From positions 1,761,501 to 1,825,500 of the forward strand of contig NZ_CP019602.1 of assembly GCF_001661675.2 (NCBI RefSeq): a DNA stretch of 64,000 nucleotides. The letters are read 5' to 3'. Position numbers and translations under genes: made by a program. The notes below the pieces were generated by a model, which did no database searches, was not told where the DNA came from, and saw only the letters and a program-made list of their open reading frames with translations. The stretch comes from Croceicoccus marinus (GTDB lineage Bacteria; Pseudomonadota; Alphaproteobacteria; Sphingomonadales; Sphingomonadaceae). Below are positions 60,020 through 64,000 of this stretch, in pieces (within the stretch, counting starts at the first letter, position 1; each line of letters opens with the position of its first letter).

Positions 60020-62600
60020 CCGCCCCTTCCGCTGCGCCCCCACCCTCTGCACCGGGGGCCACCCGCAGCAGCCGCGAATAGAACCAGCCGATGGCGATCA
60101 GGCTGAAGCCCAGCGCCAGGAAGCTGGCGATGCGGACCAGCCCTTCCAGCCCCGCGGTGTCATAGATGAACACCTTGCACACCGCGACCAGCATCAGAAC
60201 CAGCGAACCGATGCGCCAGCTGCGCGTGCCGCTTCGCGCGCCCCACAGCAGGAAGCCGCCCGCCAGCACGATGCCGAGCAGGGATCGCAGCAGATCCTCT
60301 GCCTGCCCCACCGGCGGATCGGTCAGGATCGTGCCGGCGAATGCCTGCCGCAGTTCGGACAGGGCGAACAGGCTGATGATCAGCATCAGCGCGGCATCGC
60401 ACGCCACGCGGAATGGGCGCTGCGCCGCATCGGGCAGGATCAAAGCGCGGCGCAGCAAAAGGACCGCCGCCGCCCCGACGCCATATGCGACGGCCAGCAG
60501 GTTCGCGACCGGTGTCGGTCCGACCGCCTGCGCGCTCCATAGCGGGTTATGGACGATGCCGGTGTAATAGGCGAAATGCGCCAGCGAAGCGCCCGCCAGC
60601 GCCGCGGCCAGTTCCGGACGTGGCGACCACCGCGCGGGCAACCGCAGCAAGGCCAGCGCGGCGAGGAGCAGCAGACCCTCCCACGCGGAACGCTCGGCCA
60701 GGCCCAGCGCGGCGAATTCGGGAAGATCGTGGATCGCGAAGACCTGCTTGAACAGGATATGCGCCGCCGCGATGGCGGAGAGCGCGGCGGCCATGCGCGC
60801 GGCAAGCGCTCGCCTGCCCTGTTCGCGAAAGCCCAGCACCAATGCGGCCAGCGCGCCCGGCAGCAGATATAGCGCCGCATCCCGCGCGGCCGGCAATTCG
60901 CCCACCAGCAACGGCGAACCCGGCAGCGATTCCGCCGCCGCCCCCAGCCACCAGCCCAGCGGCCAGAGCGCCCAGACCAGCGCCACGGCCAGCGCCGCGC
61001 GCGCCGCCCAGCGCCGGCCGGGCAGACCAAAGGCGAGCGCCACGGCAGCAGCGCCCGCGATCCAGGCAAGGCTGTCGGTCGGCGCGATGCGGGTGATCGC
61101 CGCATAGGCGGTCCACACCGCGGAAAGCTGCAACACCACGCCGCGCCAGCCTGCGACAGGGCCGATCCGGTAGGCACCCAGCGCGGGCATTGCGGCAAGC
61201 ATCAGCCCCGCCGCCCCGAACAGCCATGCCACCGGTCCGGCCGACACATCGAAATGCCACAGCGCCGCGATGAAGATCGCCAGCGGCACCGCCGCCAGCG
61301 CCGCGACATCGGCGCCCCTGGCCTGCCCGCGCCAGAGATGGACCAGCGGCACGCCCGCGAACAGCAGCGCCATCGCCGCCGCGACCAGGGCGAAGTGCGC
61401 GGGATCGGGATCGTACCAGAAGCCCAGCATCCACGCGCCGACGCCGCCCGCGATGGCCGAAGCCTCGCGCAGGCCGGCATTGCGCCAGCCCAACCCGGCA
61501 AAGGCCGCGCCCAGAAGCAGATAAAGGCCCCAGGACAGCGGCTCGTAACCCGTGGTTTCCAGCAGCGCGGCCATCTGCAGCGACGCGAAGCCGCCTGCCG
61601 CCAGCCGCAGCCAGCGGCTTTCGCGCAAGTCCGGCAGCACCAGCGCGGGCAGCAGAGCGCCCAGCACCACGAAATAGAAACCGGTCGCCACCACGTCGCC
61701 CGGCCCGCTGGGCTGCGCGATCAGCATGATCAGGCCCCAGCCCAGCCCGCCGACGATGCCCGCCAGCCCCAGCCAGCCGCCATGGGACCAGCCGCCCCCT
61801 TGCGCGAATCCGGCCTGCCTGCGGGCGGCCTGCCCCAGCCCGCCCGCCACCAGCGCCAGATAGAAGGCCAGCAGCGGCAGGTTCGATTCCTCGGCCCCGA
61901 CCAGAGCCGGTGCGGCGTACCCGCCGACCAGCCCCAGCACCGCGCTGGGCAGGCCGAAGCGGAAGGACAGGCCGATCGCCGCCGCCGTCACCAGCGCCAG
62001 CCCGACAAAGGCGGTGCCGGTGCCGATCAGGCCATAGAACGTGCCCGCCAGAAACACGCTGGCGTAAAGCACCGCCAGCCCCGCCCCCGACAGCGCCTGC
62101 GGCACGCGGGGATCGGCGACCCGGATGCGAAAATGATGCGCGGCTTCCGCCCCGGCGATCAGCGCGAGGCCGAACACCAGCCCCATCACCACGCGCACGG
62201 CCGGGCTCAACAGGCCGACATCGATCGCATAGCGCACGAGGAAGAAGCCCGCGACCGCCAGCGTGATGCCGCCTGCCCAGATGGGCAGCTGGCGGCCGAA
62301 CAATTCCTCGAAATCGAACGCGAAGCGCTTGCGGGCGGGCTCGGGCCCAGTGGGTTCGGGCCAGGTTAATTCGGAGGCCGGCGTTTGCACGGCCGGGAGC
62401 GGTTCGCGGCGGGCTACCTTGGGCACGACCATGGCCGGGGGACGAACGGTGGCGGCGGGGCGGGCCTCGGGCTGTGGCTGCGGGACCGGCAGGGTCTCGG
62501 CAGCGGCGCGCAGGTCGCGAAGCTCGGCCTCCAGCCGGTCGACGCGTTTCCACAGCAGGAAAAGCGCGACCGCACCGCCGACGAGAAGGACAAATTCCAT
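59958..62600 (-). CDS. DUF2339 family large membrane protein
   Basis: An 880-aa protein, nearly all membrane helices (about 25). It has a short N-terminal helix followed by a coiled coil (FLLWKRVDRLEAELRDLRAA) and a Pro-rich linker, then KRFAFDFEELFGRQLPIWAG, the family signature. PF10101 (DUF2339) members have no established function. Its gene is divergent from a TetR regulator across 139 bp holding two operator-like palindromes, so it may be that regulator's target. It ends in a Pro/Gly/Ala-rich low-complexity tail. Confidence 0.88.
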   Translation of the reverse strand: MEFVLLVGGAVALFLLWKRVDRLEAELRDLRAAAETLPVPQPQPEARPAATVRPPAMVVPKVARREPLPAVQTPASELTWPEPTGPEPARKRFAFDFEELFGRQLPIWAGGITLAVAGFFLVRYAIDVGLLSPAVRVVMGLVFGLALIAGAEAAHHFRIRVADPRVPQALSGAGLAVLYASVFLAGTFYGLIGTGTAFVGLALVTAAAIGLSFRFGLPSAVLGLVGGYAAPALVGAEESNLPLLAFYLALVAGGLGQAARRQAGFAQGGGWSHGGWLGLAGIVGGLGWGLIMLIAQPSGPGDVVATGFYFVVLGALLPALVLPDLRESRWLRLAAGGFASLQMAALLETTGYEPLSWGLYLLLGAAFAGLGWRNAGLREASAIAGGVGAWMLGFWYDPDPAHFALVAAAMALLFAGVPLVHLWRGQARGADVAALAAVPLAIFIAALWHFDVSAGPVAWLFGAAGLMLAAMPALGAYRIGPVAGWRGVVLQLSAVWTAYAAITRIAPTDSLAWIAGAAAVALAFGLPGRRWAARAALAVALVWALWPLGWWLGAAAESLPGSPLLVGELPAARDAALYLLPGALAALVLGFREQGRRALAARMAAALSAIAAAHILFKQVFAIHDLPEFAALGLAERSAWEGLLLLAALALLRLPARWSPRPELAAALAGASLAHFAYYTGIVHNPLWSAQAVGPTPVANLLAVAYGVGAAAVLLLRRALILPDAAQRPFRVACDAALMLIISLFALSELRQAFAGTILTDPPVGQAEDLLRSLLGIVLAGGFLLWGARSGTRSWRIGSLVLMLVAVCKVFIYDTAGLEGLVRIASFLALGFSLIAIGWFYSRLLRVAPGAEGGGAAEGAAMPAPPPGPAAVPPGSSAAS

Positions 62601-62679
62601 GACCGCATTCCCCCGAACCCGCCGCGGCTACCCCGGATGCAGCTTGGCGCGACTGTCTGGCCCAGCGCAATAGGTCATA

Positions 62680-62719
62680 ATTGGACGGCGTTCAATATAA
62701 AAATTGGACATTGTTCAAT
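62680..62719. promoter_or_regulatory. Two TetR operator-like palindromes
   Basis: ATTGGACGGCGTTCAAT (62680-62696) and ATTGGACATTGTTCAAT (62703-62719) share the half-sites ATTGgAC/GTTCAAT and start 23 bp apart (two turns). They lie 21 nt before the TetR ATG and 80 bp from the divergent DUF2339 start. Placement suits autoregulation and control of DUF2339. Confidence 0.72.
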
Positions 62720-62739
62720 TGCCCGATTATCCCGGCCGG

Positions 62740-63342
62740 ATGGGAAGACGATCCGACCACACGCGCGAGGAGCTGCACGAATTGCTGCTGTCGCTGGGGC
62801 ATGATTTGCTGGCGCAGACCGGCCTCGCCCGCTTTTCGGGTCGCGAGGTGGCGAAGCAGGCGGGCTATTCGGTTGGCACGATCTATAATGTGTTCGGATC
62901 GCTCGACCATCTGATCGCCGCGATCAATTCGCGCACTTTCGCGCTGTGGGCGGACCAGCTACGGGCGCGGCTGGACGCGGGCGAACGGGACCGGATCGGC
63001 GCGCTGGTCGCGGGCTATTTCGCCTTCGCCCAAGAAAACCCGCATCTCTGGTCCGCGATCTACGAACATCATCTGCCCGCCGATTTCACCCTGCCCGATG
63101 CCGACACGGCGCAGCGCGAGGCGCTGACCCGAATCGTCGAAGGCGAGGTGCGCGCTGCCCTGCCCGCAGATACGCCCGCCGCCATTCCACGCCTTACGCG
63201 GTCGTTGATCGCGGTAGTGCACGGGCATTGCAGCCTTGCGGTCACCGGCAGCTTCGCGCTGATGGGCGTGGACGATCCGCTGGACTGCGCGCTTGCCCGC
63301 GTGCGCGAGGTGCTGGGCGCGCATGGCTATGCGCCCCGGTGA
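62740..63342 (+). CDS. TetR-family transcriptional regulator
   Basis: A 200-aa regulator. The HTH spans about 8-50 (TREELHELLLSLGHDLLAQT, FSGREVAKQAGYSVGTIYNV, FGSLDHL). The C-terminal region (about 75-200) resembles the AcrR/TetR_C-33 type with TRSLIAVVHGHCSLAVTGSF. Start 62740 (MGRRSDHTRE) is used; a TTG 12 codons upstream lies in the second palindrome. It presumably binds the two ATTGGAC/GTTCAAT sites just upstream. Confidence 0.88.
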   Translation: MGRRSDHTREELHELLLSLGHDLLAQTGLARFSGREVAKQAGYSVGTIYNVFGSLDHLIAAINSRTFALWADQLRARLDAGERDRIGALVAGYFAFAQENPHLWSAIYEHHLPADFTLPDADTAQREALTRIVEGEVRAALPADTPAAIPRLTRSLIAVVHGHCSLAVTGSFALMGVDDPLDCALARVREVLGAHGYAPR

Positions 63343-63352
63343 CGGGCAGGCG

Positions 63353-63970
63353 TCAGTAACCCATCAGCGAGAGCACTTCCTTGCGGCTGCGTTCGTCGTC
63401 GCGGAACGTGCCCATCATGCGGCTGGTCACCATGCTGACGCCAGGCGTGCGGACGCCGCGCGCAGTCATGCAGGCGTGGCTCGCCTCGATCACCACGGCG
63501 ACACCGTGGGGCTTCAGATGGTTCCAGATGCATTCGGCGACTTCCGCCGTCAGCCGTTCCTGTATCTGCAGCCGCCGCGCGAAGCCGTGCAGCACGCGCG
63601 CCAGCTTGGAAATGCCGACGACATGGTCGCGCGGAAGATAGGCGATGGCCGCCTTGCCGATGATCGGCGCCATGTGATGTTCGCAATGCGACTGGAACGG
63701 GATGTCCTTCAGCAGCACGACCTCGTCATAGCCGCCCACTTCCTCGAATATGCGTGACAGATGGATCGCCGGATCCTCGCCGTAACCCTGGCAATATTCC
63801 TTCCAGGCGCGGGCCACGCGCTGCGGCGTGTCGAGCAGGCCCTCGCGCTCAGGATCGTCGCCGGTCCACCGGATCAGCGTGCGGATCGCGTCCTGAACCT
63901 CTTGGGGCACCGGCGGCTTGCCGCGGGGATTGTCTTCATCGGGGCCGACAAGGCTGCTCATTGGCGTCAC
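63353..63970 (-). CDS. folE: GTP cyclohydrolase I
   Basis: Opens the GTP ring to give 7,8-dihydroneopterin triphosphate, the first step to tetrahydrofolate. A 205-aa enzyme with zinc ligands Cys96, His99 (SHCEHHMAP) and Cys167 (ASHACMTARG). The segments LLDTPQRVARAWKEYCQGYG and GISKLARVLHGFARRLQIQE are conserved. MSSLVGP, three codons inside, is an alternative start. It is convergent with the TetR gene across 10 nt. Confidence 0.96.
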   Translation of the reverse strand: MTPMSSLVGPDEDNPRGKPPVPQEVQDAIRTLIRWTGDDPEREGLLDTPQRVARAWKEYCQGYGEDPAIHLSRIFEEVGGYDEVVLLKDIPFQSHCEHHMAPIIGKAAIAYLPRDHVVGISKLARVLHGFARRLQIQERLTAEVAECIWNHLKPHGVAVVIEASHACMTARGVRTPGVSMVTSRMMGTFRDDERSRKEVLSLMGY

Positions 63971-64000
63971 TTTCTTTGGCTGTTCGCGCCGGGATAGGGA

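Overview
The window is chromosomal DNA of an alphaproteobacterium, most likely a member of the Sphingomonadales (Erythrobacteraceae or Sphingomonadaceae). The base composition is high-GC. A GcrA-family cell-cycle regulator (an alphaproteobacterial marker), a NodT-type efflux lipoprotein, two DUF885 proteins and the rimP-nusA-ylxR-infB-rbfA-truB-rpsO-pnp order all fit this group. Species cannot be named from the sequence alone.

Layout. 1-2954: an orphan LuxR-type response regulator, a fatty-acid-hydroxylase/sterol-desaturase family membrane enzyme and an unknown membrane protein. 2955-12735: an accessory, decayed region. It holds a solitary large-terminase pseudogene, a giant autotransporter on the minus strand whose signal-peptide exon is out of frame and whose passenger carries seven near-identical 192-bp repeats, an IS630-type transposase scrap, and a serine recombinase lacking its catalytic N-terminus. 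The region ends at tRNA-Ser(CGA). 12982-15954: hspQ, an ABC-2 permease, gcrA and a spermidine-synthase-like methyltransferase fold. 16031-28329 (all minus strand): the translation/RNA-processing cluster rimP, nusA, ylxR, infB, DUF1697, rbfA, tdk, an M50 protease, truB, rpsO and pnp.

28475-32741: a phage-shock-protein locus. pspF is divergent from a clear sigma-54 promoter that drives a tiny membrane protein, an N-terminally extended PspA, PspB, PspC and four further small single-pass membrane proteins. The four extra proteins share a C-terminal coiled-coil signature with PspB/PspC. This expanded array is the most interesting system in the window.

32783-45994: sufE, a putative 2-oxoglutarate dioxygenase, a DUF885 protein, a frameshifted small secreted protein, a two-component system with a PepSY-like partner, a SIMPL-domain protein, an Uup-type ABC-F ATPase, a second DUF885 protein, and a divergent DUF6456-like/XRE pair around a dyad. 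46004-51205: a membrane glycosyltransferase and yajC-secD-secF. 51421: tRNA-Pro(GGG). 51666-58784: a complete TetR/HlyD/dual-ABC/two-permease/NodT efflux operon resembling cecR-ybhGFSR plus an outer-membrane factor. 58952-63970: a DUF475/TerC-like protein, a DUF2339 giant membrane protein, a TetR regulator with two operator-like palindromes in front of it, and folE.

A recurrent small-scale feature is short perfect or near-perfect tandem duplications (12-17 bp) sitting on or just after stop codons at six or so places.
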